DNA of 64,000 bases, taken from positions 1 to 64,000 of the forward strand of contig JAIXPH010000061.1 in the NCBI GenBank assembly GCA_027486345.1. The letters run 5' to 3'. Both the position numbers and the translations under genes were made by a program. The stretch is from Paracoccaceae bacterium. Lineage in GTDB: Bacteria; Pseudomonadota; Alphaproteobacteria; Rhodobacterales; Rhodobacteraceae. Shown here in pieces: positions 16,424 through 24,872 of the stretch. The number at the start of each line of letters is the position of its first letter. The first letter of the stretch is position 1. A model generated the notes under the pieces. The model saw nothing but the letters and a program-made list of their open reading frames with translations. It was not told the origin of the DNA and did no database searches.

Positions 16424-16606
16424 ATGAAGAAAATCGCGCTCGCTGCCGCTCTGTCGGTCGCCGCTTCGTCCGCTTTCGCCGGTGGCGTTGCTGAACCCGT
16501 CATGGAACCGGAAGTGGTTGCCGCCGAGACGTCGTCGTCGGCTGGTGGCATCGTTGTTCCGCTGCTGCTCCTGCTCGTGATCGCTGCTGCTGCTGCGAAC
16601 AAGTGA
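16424..16606 (+). CDS. Small exported/membrane mini-protein, copy 1 of a tandem pair
   Basis: The 60-residue product starts with a clear Sec-type signal (M-K-K then a hydrophobic run, cleavage after A-F-A near residue 19). The mature part has a short acidic Pro/Glu/Val linker and then T-S-S-S-A-G-G-I-V-V-P followed by a leucine/alanine-rich hydrophobic segment ending in A-N-K, long enough for one membrane span. The start has a strong GGAGG site six bases upstream. No function is known to me; similar small proteins occur in Rhodobacteraceae, from memory. A terminator follows, so this copy has its own transcription unit. Confidence 0.8.
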   Translation: MKKIALAAALSVAASSAFAGGVAEPVMEPEVVAAETSSSAGGIVVPLLLLLVIAAAAANK

Positions 16607-16623
16607 TCTTTTGATCAATTTGG

Positions 16624-16660
16624 AAAGGGACGGCAGCCATGCTGCCGTCCCTTTTCTTTT
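16624..16660 (+). terminator. Rho-independent terminator of mini-protein copy 1
   Basis: AAAGGGACGGCAGC (16624-16637) pairs with GCTGCCGTCCCTTT (16641-16654) across a 3-base loop and is followed by TTTTCTTTT-like sequence. It separates the two paralogous mini-protein genes. Confidence 0.92.
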
Positions 16661-16844
16661 GGGCGGTTTCGCCACCTTTTTGCCATAATGTGTTGCGGGG
16701 TTACTGCAACCTGCGGGGTTTGCGGCAGAGTTTGCCGTATACCGCCGGTTTTTCGTTGTTCTCAAACGGGAAACGGCCGACATATGGCCCGCCTGCCCAT
16801 GTTGGTCAGGTGACTACAGGCCAATTCACCCCCAGGAGGTTGAA

Positions 16845-17042
16845 ATGAAAAAAGTTGCTCTCGCCGCCGCTCTGTCCCTTGCGGCAACCCAGGTTTTCGC
16901 TGGCGGCATGGCTGCCCCGGTGATCGAAGAACCGACCATGGCCCCGGCTGTTGTCGAAGCCCAGACCTCGTCCTCGGCTGGCGGGATCGTCGTTCCGCTG
17001 CTGCTGCTGCTGGTGATCGCGGCCGCTGCTGCGAACAAGTAA
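16845..17042 (+). CDS. Small exported/membrane mini-protein, copy 2 of a tandem pair
   Basis: The 65-residue paralogue of the preceding gene has the same plan: M-K-K signal peptide, acidic Pro/Glu/Val-rich linker and a C-terminal segment that from T-S-S-S-A-G-G onward is identical residue by residue to copy 1, although codons differ. The linker is five residues longer and more diverged. The start has a strong AGGAGG site. The conserved C-terminus against a variable linker argues that the hydrophobic tail is the functional element. It has its own leader of about 185 bases and its own terminator. Confidence 0.82.
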   Translation: MKKVALAAALSLAATQVFAGGMAAPVIEEPTMAPAVVEAQTSSSAGGIVVPLLLLLVIAAAAANK

Positions 17043-17066
17043 GAATTCCTGCCCTTGGGCAGTCGG

Positions 17067-17091
17067 GGGCGGCGCACTGCGCCGCCCTTTT
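17067..17091. terminator. Terminator between mini-protein copy 2 and hemH
   Basis: GGGCGGCG (17067-17074) pairs with CGCCGCCC (17080-17087), followed by TTTT. It ends transcription of the plus-strand mini-protein gene just before the convergent hemH stop. Confidence 0.85.
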
Positions 17092-17099
17092 GCATGCGC

Positions 17100-18185
17100 C
17101 TAGCGCAGCCAGCCCGCCAGATTTTCCTCGATCACGGCGACGAGGGCTGCCACATGGGCCGGATCGTCGTTCAGGCAGGGGATGTAGGTGAAGGTCTCAC
17201 CCCCCGCATGTTCAAACGACTCGCGGATTTCGCCGTTGATTTCCTCAAGCGTCTCGATGCAATCGGCGGAAAAGGCGGGGGCGATGACGGCGATGTTCTT
17301 CTTGCCCTGCTTGGCCAGCTCGGCCACATGCTCCACGGTGTAGGGGCGCAGCCACTCTTCGCGACCAAAGACCGATTGGAAGGTGGTGTCGATCGCGCCC
17401 TTTTCCCAGCCCAGCCGTTCGCGCAACAGGCGCGAGGTCTTGGCGCAGAGGCAATGGTAGGGATCGCCCGACATCAGATAGCGCTTGGGCATCCCGTGAT
17501 AGCTGGCCACCAGCACATCAGGCTTCACCTCCAGCCCCGCATAGACCCGTTCGACCGACTGGGCGAGCGCGTCGATGTAAAGCGGATGGTCAAAATACTC
17601 CGGCACCGTCCGCGCGGCGGGCTGGCGCTTTTCCTTCATCAAGGCGCGGAAAAACGCGTCATTCGCGGTGGCAGAGGTCGCCCCCGCGTAATGGGGATAC
17701 AGGGGGAAGAACAGGATCTTCTCACACCCGGCCTCCACCATCGCGCGCACCTTCGAATCGGTCGACGGGTTGCCGTAGCGCATGCAGAAATCGACCATCA
17801 CCTCGGTTCCATATTTCTGCGCCAAGACGGCGGAAATCGCGGCGGTCTGGTCCTTGGTGATCGTCATGAGCGGGCTTTCGTTCCGCTCTTCATTCCAGAT
17901 CAGCTTGTAGTTCGCGCCCGAGGTGAAGGGGCGCTTGGTCAGGATCACCAGTTGCAGCAGGGGCTGCCACTTCCACGCCGCGATGTCGATCACGCGCTTG
18001 TCGGACAGGAATTCGTTCAGATAGCGCCGCATCGACCAATAGTCATAGCCATCCGGCGTGCCCAGATTGGCCAGAAGCACCCCGATCTTGGCGCGCCGCA
18101 CGGGCGGGTGTTCCGCCGGGGCATGGGCCAGACGACCCTGTCCCGGATGCACCTGTCCGTCGCTGTGGCTGTTGGCGTCCAGCAT
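17100..18185 (-). CDS. hemH: Ferrochelatase
   Basis: Ferrochelatase inserts ferrous iron into protoporphyrin IX, the last step of protoheme synthesis, at the cytoplasmic face of the membrane. The 361-residue product has the family start V-L-L-A-N-L-G-T-P-D, the R-Y-L-N-E-F-L-S-D segment, F-F-P-L-Y-P-H-Y near residue 168, the active-site histidine in S-Y-H-G-M-P near residue 224 and the late P-A-F-S-A-D-C-I-E-T-L-E-E motif. The first 30 residues are a non-conserved extension, so the true start could be slightly internal. No other heme gene is adjacent. Confidence 0.96.
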   Translation of the reverse strand: MLDANSHSDGQVHPGQGRLAHAPAEHPPVRRAKIGVLLANLGTPDGYDYWSMRRYLNEFLSDKRVIDIAAWKWQPLLQLVILTKRPFTSGANYKLIWNEERNESPLMTITKDQTAAISAVLAQKYGTEVMVDFCMRYGNPSTDSKVRAMVEAGCEKILFFPLYPHYAGATSATANDAFFRALMKEKRQPAARTVPEYFDHPLYIDALAQSVERVYAGLEVKPDVLVASYHGMPKRYLMSGDPYHCLCAKTSRLLRERLGWEKGAIDTTFQSVFGREEWLRPYTVEHVAELAKQGKKNIAVIAPAFSADCIETLEEINGEIRESFEHAGGETFTYIPCLNDDPAHVAALVAVIEENLAGWLR

Positions 18186-18242
18186 TTGGGGGGTTCCTTA
18201 TTTTCCGCGCTGCGGCGTGAGATATAGCCTGTAGCGCCGGGG

Positions 18243-19064
18243 TCAACCTTCCGTCTTGTGATCAGGCAGGGGCAATTCGCGCGTTTTCAGCACATCTGCC
18301 AGTCTTTGGGCGGCCGAACCGGGGCGCAGCGGCTTTTGTTGGCTGGAATCGGGGGCCCAGCCGGTAAGGCAGATCACCTCGAATGTCGCCGGGATGCGGC
18401 CATCGGGCAGGGCGTAGGTGTCCGAATAGAGCATCGCCGCCCGGGCAAGCACGGCGCGGCGGGTGGGGCGGCGCAGGCGGTCCATCAGCGCATTGCCTTC
18501 GCCCATCGCGCGCAGGTCACGCATCAGATGCAGCGCGTCACGGTACTGCACGGTCTTGGTAAAGCTGTCGGCAACCGGCAGGGCAAAACCCGCGCGTTGC
18601 AGCAACCCGCCCAGATCGCGAATCTCTCCCATCGGCAGGACGCGGGGGGAGAGGCCGCCGGTCAGTTCCGACTCCGCCTGCGCCAGACAGGCGCGCAGCT
18701 CATGCAGGGTCTGACCGCCATAGAGGAAGCCAAGGAACAGCCCATCCGGGCGCAGCGCATGGCGGGCCTGCACCAACTGGCCGATGGGATCATTGGCCCA
18801 ATGCAACGAAAGCGCATGGATCACCACGTCATGGGCTGCGGGATGCAGGGGCAGGATGTCCTCATCCGGCACCACCACGGGGTATTCCTGCCACAGGGCG
18901 GGAAAACCCGTCACCACGGCGGGGGCGGTAAAGGTTCTGTTAACCTCGGCCAGTCTCTCCTCCACCTCGGCCCCCACTTCGGCATGAAGGAACAGGGCGT
19001 CGGCGGTGGCGCGGGCGCGGTGGCGCGTCAGGGCGGCGCGGTCGGTCAGGATCGGGGTCTGCAT
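18243..19064 (-). CDS. SAM-dependent methyltransferase of the BioC/NDUFAF5-like group
   Basis: The 273-residue product has the class I methyltransferase layout of the NDUFAF5/BioC-like group: an N-terminal D-R-x-A-L-x-R-H-R-A-R-A segment, a short SAM-binding region, then A-L-S-L-H-W-A-N-D-P and a C-terminal sequence rich in M-R-D-L-R-A-M-G-E-G-N-A, a feature of that family. In mitochondria NDUFAF5 modifies a complex I subunit; whether this bacterial protein has that role is inference. The usual glycine-rich SAM motif is weak (V-V-T-G-F-P), which is notable. Start 19064 is chosen; 19076 is also possible. It diverges from comF across about 25 bases. Confidence 0.75.
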   Translation of the reverse strand: MQTPILTDRAALTRHRARATADALFLHAEVGAEVEERLAEVNRTFTAPAVVTGFPALWQEYPVVVPDEDILPLHPAAHDVVIHALSLHWANDPIGQLVQARHALRPDGLFLGFLYGGQTLHELRACLAQAESELTGGLSPRVLPMGEIRDLGGLLQRAGFALPVADSFTKTVQYRDALHLMRDLRAMGEGNALMDRLRRPTRRAVLARAAMLYSDTYALPDGRIPATFEVICLTGWAPDSSQQKPLRPGSAAQRLADVLKTRELPLPDHKTEG

Positions 19065-19087
19065 GGGCGGGACCATAGGGGGACGGA

Positions 19088-19825
19088 ATGGGATTGCAAG
19101 CCGGGGGGATGCAAGCGGCGCTGCATCTGGTCTATCCGCCGCGCTGTGTCGCCTGTGCTGCCCCGGTCGGCAGCGACTTTGGCCTGTGCCCCACCTGCTG
19201 GCGCGACACGCCCTTCACCGCCGGACTGGTCTGCGATCTGTGCGGCGTGACCCTGCCCGGCGATGATCCCGGCCATGCCGTGGCCTGTGACGACTGTCTT
19301 GCCATTGCCAGACCGTGGGACCGGGGGCGGGCCGCGTTGATCTACCGCGATGGCGCGCGGGCACTGGTGTTGAAGCTGAAGCACGCCGACCGCACCGACC
19401 TTGCCCGCCCGATGGCCGACTGGCTGCACCGCGCGGCAAAGCCGATCCTGACGCCGGGGATGCTGGTGGCGCCTGTGCCGCTGCATTGGTGGCGGCTGTT
19501 CCGGCGGCGTTACAATCAGGCGGCGCTGTTGGCATGGGGCCTCGCGCGGGGGGCGGGGCTGGGCCATTGCCCGGACCTGCTGGTGCGCCGCCGCGCCACC
19601 GGCACGCAGGACGGCCGCAGCCGGGACGGGCGCTTTGCCAACATGCAGGGCGCGTTGCGGCTGCATCCAAGGCGGCAGGCGCTGGTGCAGGGGCGCGAGA
19701 TCCTGCTGGTCGATGATGTGATGACTTCGGGTGCCACCCTGTCCGTGGCGACAGAGGCGCTGCTGGCCGCCGGTGCAAAGCGGGTTTGCGTTGCGGTGTT
19801 GGCCCGCGTTGCGAAGGATGCCTAA
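19088..19825 (+). CDS. ComF family phosphoribosyltransferase-like protein
   Basis: The 245-residue protein has an N-terminal double zinc finger (C-V-A-C, C-P-T-C, then C-D-L-C and C-D-D-C at residues about 20-75) followed by a phosphoribosyltransferase fold with the PRPP-binding motif V-D-D-V-M-T-S-G-A-T near residue 212. The R-R-Y-N-Q-A segment near residue 140 is typical of ComF. The family is linked to DNA uptake in naturally competent bacteria but is widespread in others, so no competence is implied. A methionine at residue 8 with a GGGGGG tract before it is an alternative start. Confidence 0.9.
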   Translation: MGLQAGGMQAALHLVYPPRCVACAAPVGSDFGLCPTCWRDTPFTAGLVCDLCGVTLPGDDPGHAVACDDCLAIARPWDRGRAALIYRDGARALVLKLKHADRTDLARPMADWLHRAAKPILTPGMLVAPVPLHWWRLFRRRYNQAALLAWGLARGAGLGHCPDLLVRRRATGTQDGRSRDGRFANMQGALRLHPRRQALVQGREILLVDDVMTSGATLSVATEALLAAGAKRVCVAVLARVAKDA

Positions 19826-19861
19826 ATCCTTATAGTTCCGCCGAACCAAAGGATTCCCCTG

Positions 19862-20119
19862 ATGAAACCTGTTGAAATCTACACCACCCCGACCTGCGGC
19901 TATTGCGCCGCTGCCAAGCGCTTGCTGAAAACCAAGGGCGTCGCCTTCACCGAGACCGATGTCAGCATCGACCCCGCCCTGCGCGCCGCGATGGTGGACC
20001 GTGCCGGGGGCCGCCGCACCGTGCCGCAGATTTTCATCGGGGGTGCCCATGTCGGCGGCTGCGATGATCTGTACGGGTTGGATGACGCGGGCAAGCTTGA
20101 CACGATGCTGGCCGACTGA
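19862..20119 (+). CDS. grxC: Glutaredoxin 3
   Basis: The 85-residue protein is a dithiol glutaredoxin with active site C-G-Y-C at residues 12-15 and the GSH-binding T-V-P-Q-I-F-I-G and G-G-C-D-D motifs. It reduces disulfides and glutathione-mixed disulfides using GSH. Its TGA overlaps the ATG of the downstream carbon-nitrogen hydrolase by one base, so the two are coupled. The neighbour is probably a deaminated-glutathione amidase, which gives this small operon a glutathione theme. Confidence 0.95.
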   Translation: MKPVEIYTTPTCGYCAAAKRLLKTKGVAFTETDVSIDPALRAAMVDRAGGRRTVPQIFIGGAHVGGCDDLYGLDDAGKLDTMLAD

Positions 20120-20949
20120 TGCGCGCAGGACTGGTGCAACTGACGGTCGGGGATGACCCGGCTGAGAACCTGCCCGAAACGCTGGCCTTGATCCGCGCGG
20201 CGGTGCAGGGCGGCGCGGGCTTTGTGCTGACGCCGGAATGCACCAACGCGCTGTCGTCCAACCGCGCCCGCCAACGGACGCTGTTCCGGGCCGAGGATCA
20301 GGACCCAACCCTCGCCGCCCTGCGGGATGAGGCTGCGCGGGCGGGCATCTGGCTACTGATCGGGTCTTTGGGCGTACTGAGCGACGATCCCGATGGCCGG
20401 TTCGCCAACCGGTCCTTCCTGATCGGTCCGGATGGCGCCATCGCCGCGCGCTATGACAAGATCCACATGTTCGATGTGAATGTCTCGGACACCGAGGTCT
20501 ATCGCGAATCCGCGGGCTACCGTCCGGGCCATCGCGCCGTGCTGGCCGAAACACCCTTTGCCCGGATCGGGATGACGGTCTGTTATGACGTGCGATTCCC
20601 CCATCTTTACCGCCATCTGGCCAAGGCCGGGGCCGAGGTGATCACTGTTCCCGCCGCCTTCAACCACATCACCGGGGCGGCGCATTGGGAAATCCTGCTG
20701 CGCGCGCGGGCGATCGAGACGGGGTGCTATATCCTCGCCCCGGCGCAGACTGGGTTCCACCCGGAGCGTGAGGGGAAGGGTCGCCGCACGCATGGCCATT
20801 CGCTGGTCGTGGCACCTTGGGGAGAGGTTCTGTCCGACGCAGGCACCGAACCGGGCGTGACCTTCGCCGATATTGATCTGGCCGAGGTGGCAAAGGCCCG
20901 TGACCGCGTCCCGTCGCTGTCGCATGACCGGGACTTCGCCGGTCCATGA
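20119..20949 (+). CDS. Carbon-nitrogen hydrolase (Nit1-like, probable deaminated-glutathione amidase)
   Basis: The 276-residue nitrilase-superfamily protein shows the complete Glu-Lys-Cys triad: Glu40 in T-P-E-C-T-N, Lys114 in D-K-I-H-M-F-D-V and Cys155 in T-V-C-Y-D-V-R-F-P. The D-K-I-H-L/M-F-D-V and Y-D-x-R-F-P contexts match the Nit1/Nit2 branch, whose members hydrolyse deaminated glutathione or omega-amides of 2-oxo acids. Coupling to grxC supports the glutathione-repair assignment, which remains inference. Its stop overlaps the start of the MarR gene (ATGA). Confidence 0.88.
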   Translation: MRAGLVQLTVGDDPAENLPETLALIRAAVQGGAGFVLTPECTNALSSNRARQRTLFRAEDQDPTLAALRDEAARAGIWLLIGSLGVLSDDPDGRFANRSFLIGPDGAIAARYDKIHMFDVNVSDTEVYRESAGYRPGHRAVLAETPFARIGMTVCYDVRFPHLYRHLAKAGAEVITVPAAFNHITGAAHWEILLRARAIETGCYILAPAQTGFHPEREGKGRRTHGHSLVVAPWGEVLSDAGTEPGVTFADIDLAEVAKARDRVPSLSHDRDFAGP

Positions 20950-21386
20950 GCGATAAGACCGATGACATCGCGGTGGCCCTGTTTGGTGAGCTGTTCATGG
21001 CCGACCAACTCGCCCGCAACCGCATCTCCAAGGTGCTGCCCAAGGGGATGGAGCTGTCGCATTTCTCGGTCCTGAACCATCTGGCGCGGATCGGGGATGA
21101 ACGGACGCCCGCGCAACTGGCGCGCGCCTTCCACGTCACGCGCGGCGCGATGACCAACACCTTGGCGCGGCTGGAATGGGCAGGCCATGTCCACATCCGC
21201 CCCGACTGGGACGACGCCCGCCGCAAATTCGTGGCGATCAGCCCCTCGGGCCGCGCCGCCCGCGACGCCGCCGTGCAGGCGGTCACGCCCCTGATCGGTG
21301 AGGTCGTGCAGGCATTGGGCGCGGACCGGGTCAAGGCCGTGCTGCCAGTGCTGCGCGAACTGAGGGTGCGGTTGGAGGGGGAGTGA
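20946..21386 (+). CDS. MarR-family transcriptional regulator
   Basis: The 146-residue protein is a single winged helix-turn-helix domain of the MarR type: L-S-H-F-S-V-L-N-H-L near residue 37, recognition region R-A-F-H-V-T-R-G-A-M-T-N-T-L-A-R-L-E near residue 60 and the wing D-D-A-R-R-K-F-V near residue 92. It is joined by ATGA overlap to the carbon-nitrogen hydrolase and is the third gene of a grxC-nit-marR operon. Targets are unknown; autoregulation and response to thiol-reactive or phenolic ligands would be usual for the family. Confidence 0.9.
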   Translation: MSDKTDDIAVALFGELFMADQLARNRISKVLPKGMELSHFSVLNHLARIGDERTPAQLARAFHVTRGAMTNTLARLEWAGHVHIRPDWDDARRKFVAISPSGRAARDAAVQAVTPLIGEVVQALGADRVKAVLPVLRELRVRLEGE

Positions 21387-21405
21387 TTTTGGTTCGCAAA
21401 GGTGA

Positions 21406-22101
21406 ATGATGGCCCTTCCTTTATCAATAGAGTCACAGTTTCGGCGTCTAGATAAGTTTCTCAGCGACCTGAAGTTGGCGACCGCTGACGGTAACCAACA
21501 TGACATCGCGGTAGTTACAGGTGATATCTGTAACGCGTGTGTACTCTTGTTGGACAAGTCAATGAACGCTATTTGGGAAGTGTACGCCGAAACTGGTAAA
21601 TCTAAGCCTAACATCTACTTTCCACTTCGATGCGAAAGTCCCGAAAAGCTTATGAACAAGCTGACACAGTATCAGATGCCAAAATTACACGAAAAGGCTC
21701 CACGCTTATTTGCTTTGTTGGAGTCTATACAACCATACCTCGGCTGCTCTTGGTCATCGCAACTTTCCAAGCTTTCGTCTATTCGACATGAAAGTTTCCC
21801 AGAGACTGAACACAGAAAAGCTGTTGTTGGGGTGGGGATTGGTAGGGGTCAAAATCTTTATATTGATAGTTTGACTATCGACTCCTTTGGAAAGATAGAT
21901 TTTAAAGGAATCGCTACAAACAGCCTGACAGGTAAAGAAGAGCCAGTGAACTTCTCACCAGTTGAGGAAATAATCTTCATCTTGAAGGAAAATGGAGAGG
22001 AGCCATATCATTTTTGTCGTAAGCTTATTAGCCACGTAAGGTATGTATGTAGTCAAGTTTACTTTCAAGTTGCCACCCAAAAAAGAAATATGAAGAATTG
22101 A
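21406..22101 (+). CDS. AT-richer orphan protein of unknown function
   Basis: The 231-residue product matches no family I recognise. It is soluble in appearance, with a helical N-terminal half and a hydrophobic V-V-G-V-G-I-G strand followed by alternating beta-like sequence and an I-F-I-L-K-E-N-G helix. Base composition stands out: a sample 60 bases (21601-21660) has 25 G+C, against 37 in 20581-20640 just upstream, and codons such as AAA, TTA, ATA and AGA are common, unlike neighbours. That suggests recent horizontal acquisition. AAAGGTG precedes the ATG. It lies between marR and the amidase with no visible mobility gene. Confidence 0.75.
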   Translation: MMALPLSIESQFRRLDKFLSDLKLATADGNQHDIAVVTGDICNACVLLLDKSMNAIWEVYAETGKSKPNIYFPLRCESPEKLMNKLTQYQMPKLHEKAPRLFALLESIQPYLGCSWSSQLSKLSSIRHESFPETEHRKAVVGVGIGRGQNLYIDSLTIDSFGKIDFKGIATNSLTGKEEPVNFSPVEEIIFILKENGEEPYHFCRKLISHVRYVCSQVYFQVATQKRNMKN

Positions 22102-22164
22102 TTTCATTTTTCCTTCTTTATTCGAAATGCGGCAGTCTGAAAGCTTAGGTGACCTAACGATGTT

Positions 22165-23850
22165 CTACCCACACCGCCCCGGCGCTCGCCGATAACTCCC
22201 CGTCGCCTCAAACGCGCAACCGAGTTGCAGCAGCGCCTTGTCGTCCCATCCCTTGCCCGCAAAGGTCAGACCGGCGGGCATTCCCGTATCGGGCATGATC
22301 CCCATCGGGACGGTGACGGTGGGGATGCCCAGATGGCGGATGGCCAGATTGCCGTTCGCCACCCAAACCCCGTTGCGCCATGCCAGATCGGCAGAGGCGG
22401 GGGTCACATCGGCATCCGATGGCCCGATATCGGCCAAGGCGGGAAAGGCCACGGCGTCCAGACCGAGGGCGTCCATCCAATCTTCCAGATCCGCTTTACG
22501 GGTGGCCTCCAGCCCCCGCAAGCCATCCGCAAGATGCGGGATGTCGCGGAAGTCGCTGGGGGGATTGGCGCGGGCATGGGCGGGGTAATGCGCGATGTCG
22601 TCGTCAAAGCCGGTATAGCGGTCTGGCACGGCCCCCGGTGGCTGCGGGAAAATCCTTGCGCCGTCGATCAGCGCAAGACGGTCCAACCCCGGCTGAGCAT
22701 TGGCGCGCAAGAAGTCATCCCAGGCCCAGACCGACAGATCGACAATCTCTCGCTTCAGGTAGTCGGCGCTGACCAAGCCACGGGAATGGAGTTTCGGCGC
22801 ACCCGGGCGGTCGCCTTCGTAATTGGTGATCACCGGGAAATCGGTCACCACCACCTCTGCCCCTGCCGCCTGCATTGCCGCCATCGCGGTTTGCATCAAG
22901 GTCAGGACCGACGGACGCGTGTCGATGCGCTGCCCGGTCGGCCCGCCGATGCCGGGATGCTCTGCCGTGCCTGCCAAGGGGTCTGCGTTGAGATACATCG
23001 CCGGAACCCCGATCCGCTTGCCCGCCAAGGTGGCGGTGTCGGCCAGCGCCGGATAGGACGGCGGGCGGTGCTCGGACGGTTTCGGGATCGCCACCCAGTC
23101 CTGCATCCGCCACAGATCGCCGCGCGGGTTGGGATCGTCGGCGACGATCAGCTCCAGAACCTCCAGCATATCCGCCATGCTACGGGTATGCGGCACCACT
23201 ACATCCATCGTCGGCACCAAGGGCCAATTGCCCCGGACCGAGATCACCCCGCGCGACGGGGTATAGGCGCAGAGCCCGTTGTTCGCCGCCGGGGCGCGGC
23301 CAGAGGACCATGTTTCCTCGGCCAGTCCAAATGCGGCGAAACTGGCGGCGGTGGCCGTGCCTGACCCGTTGGAGGAACCTGAGGCAAAGGCTGCCGTCAG
23401 CCAATCGGCGGAATAGGGGCTTTCGGCCCGGCCATAAAGCCCGCGTTGCATGCCGCCATTGGCCATCGGCGGCATGTTGGTCAGACCGACCAGAACCGCC
23501 CCCCCGGCGCGCAGACGGGCGATGGCAAAGGCGTCATCGCTGGCCACCAGATCGGCAAAGGCGGGCGAGCCTGCGGTGGCGGGCAGGCCACGCACCTTGT
23601 AGCTGGCCTTGGCGGTATAGGGGATGCCGTCGAGCGGCCCCAGAGTCTCACCCCGCGCGCGGCGGGCGTCTGACGCCTGCGCCTCGGCCTCGGCCAAGGG
23701 GTTCAGGACGGGGACCGCGTTCAGCATCGGCCCCGCACGGTCATAGCGCGCGATCCGGTCCAGATAGGCGCGCAGCAGCGACAGGCTGGTTTCCCGCCCC
23801 GCTTCCAAGGCCTCGCGCAGACTGGCGATGCTGGCCTCAACCACCGTCAT
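22165..23850 (-). CDS. Amidase (amidase-signature family)
   Basis: The 561-residue enzyme has amidase-signature landmarks: the general-base lysine region I-P-Y-T-A-K-A-S-Y-K near residue 80 and the Ser-rich G-S-S-N-G-S-G loop near residue 163. The usual T-G-G-S nucleophile segment reads E-E-T-W-S-S-G-R-A-P-A here, a variant I associate with one amidase branch, so the catalytic serine should be in that S-S-G. ATG 23850 overlaps the stop of the upstream agmatine-deiminase-like gene (ATGA), so the longer frame to 23880 is rejected. The coupled pair suggests degradation of an amide- or guanidine-containing compound. Confidence 0.85.
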   Translation of the reverse strand: MTVVEASIASLREALEAGRETSLSLLRAYLDRIARYDRAGPMLNAVPVLNPLAEAEAQASDARRARGETLGPLDGIPYTAKASYKVRGLPATAGSPAFADLVASDDAFAIARLRAGGAVLVGLTNMPPMANGGMQRGLYGRAESPYSADWLTAAFASGSSNGSGTATAASFAAFGLAEETWSSGRAPAANNGLCAYTPSRGVISVRGNWPLVPTMDVVVPHTRSMADMLEVLELIVADDPNPRGDLWRMQDWVAIPKPSEHRPPSYPALADTATLAGKRIGVPAMYLNADPLAGTAEHPGIGGPTGQRIDTRPSVLTLMQTAMAAMQAAGAEVVVTDFPVITNYEGDRPGAPKLHSRGLVSADYLKREIVDLSVWAWDDFLRANAQPGLDRLALIDGARIFPQPPGAVPDRYTGFDDDIAHYPAHARANPPSDFRDIPHLADGLRGLEATRKADLEDWMDALGLDAVAFPALADIGPSDADVTPASADLAWRNGVWVANGNLAIRHLGIPTVTVPMGIMPDTGMPAGLTFAGKGWDDKALLQLGCAFEATGSYRRAPGRCG

Positions 23851-24872
23851 TTGCAGGACGGTTGCTGTTGGGTGATGCAATGCACCCCGCCACCGCGTGC
23901 GAAGAGTTCCCGCGCGTCAACGGTGACCACCCGTCGCCCCGGATAGGCGGCGGAAAGGATATCACGGGCGCGGGCGTCGGCGTGGTTCTCACCAAAGCCG
24001 CAGGCGATGACGCCACCGTTGACGACCAGGTGGTTGATGTAGCTGTAATCGACAAAGCCATGCGCGTCGCGCTGCACCTCTGGCGCGGGGACGTCGATGA
24101 TCTGGAACCGCCGTCCTTTGGCATCCGTCGCCTGTTCCAGTTGCGCGCGGATTGCCTTCATCACGGCATGGTCGGGATGGCCGGGGTTGGGCTGGTCATG
24201 CAGCAGGATCACCCCCGGTGACGGAAAGGTGGCGACGATATCGACATGGCCGCGCGTGCCGAAGGGTTCGTAATCCCGCGTCAGACCCTGCGGCAGCCAT
24301 ATCGCCTTTTCAGTGCCGAGGGTACGGGTCATCTCTGCATCGACGCGCGCGCGGTCGGCATGGGGGTTGCGGTTGGGGTCCAACTGCACCGTCTCGGTCA
24401 GCAGGATCGTGCCCTGCCCATCGACATGGATGCCACCGCCTTCGTTGACCAAAAGCGACGGGATCACCGGCACGCCGATCACTCCGGCAATAAAGCCGGC
24501 AAGCCCCCGGTCATGGGTGGCGCTGGTCCAATCGCCACCACCCCAGCCGTTGAAAATCCAATCCACCGCCGCCAGATCGCCCTTGGCATCATGCACAAAG
24601 GTCGGCCCGGAATCGCGCATCCAGAAATCGTCGATCACGCGGGGGATGATCTCGATCCCCGCCCCAAGCATCCGCTTGGCGCGGTCAACCTCGGTCGGGT
24701 CCACGATCATGCTGACGGGTTCAAACTCTGCCACCGCATGGGCCACGGCGGTCCAAGCGGCATAGCCCGCCTCACGTTCCGCCGTTGCCGCCCCAAGCGT
24801 GGCGCCTTCCCGCGGAAAGGCCATCCAGATGCGGTCTTGCGGGGCCGTCTCCGGCGGCATGGTGAAGGTCAT
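23847..24872 (-). CDS. aguA: Agmatine deiminase family protein
   Basis: The 341-residue protein belongs to the peptidyl-arginine-deiminase-like/agmatine deiminase family, which converts agmatine to N-carbamoylputrescine and ammonia. Family motifs are visible: W-M-R-D-S-G-P near residue 85, N-G-W-G-G near residue 108, the N-E-G-G-G-I-H segment near residue 145, H-V-D near residue 200 and the catalytic cysteine in G-G-G-V-H-C-I-T-Q-Q near the C-terminus. AGAGGA lies before the ATG. The following coupled amidase might act next on a carbamoyl or amide product, but no N-carbamoylputrescine amidase of the nitrilase type is adjacent. Confidence 0.88.
   Translation of the reverse strand: MTFTMPPETAPQDRIWMAFPREGATLGAATAEREAGYAAWTAVAHAVAEFEPVSMIVDPTEVDRAKRMLGAGIEIIPRVIDDFWMRDSGPTFVHDAKGDLAAVDWIFNGWGGGDWTSATHDRGLAGFIAGVIGVPVIPSLLVNEGGGIHVDGQGTILLTETVQLDPNRNPHADRARVDAEMTRTLGTEKAIWLPQGLTRDYEPFGTRGHVDIVATFPSPGVILLHDQPNPGHPDHAVMKAIRAQLEQATDAKGRRFQIIDVPAPEVQRDAHGFVDYSYINHLVVNGGVIACGFGENHADARARDILSAAYPGRRVVTVDARELFARGGGVHCITQQQPSCK

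Noticed and set aside
17055-18227. Plus-strand frame of 390 codons across hemH
   Set aside because: It is antisense to ferrochelatase and has a His/Gly/Arg-rich composition typical of shadow frames.
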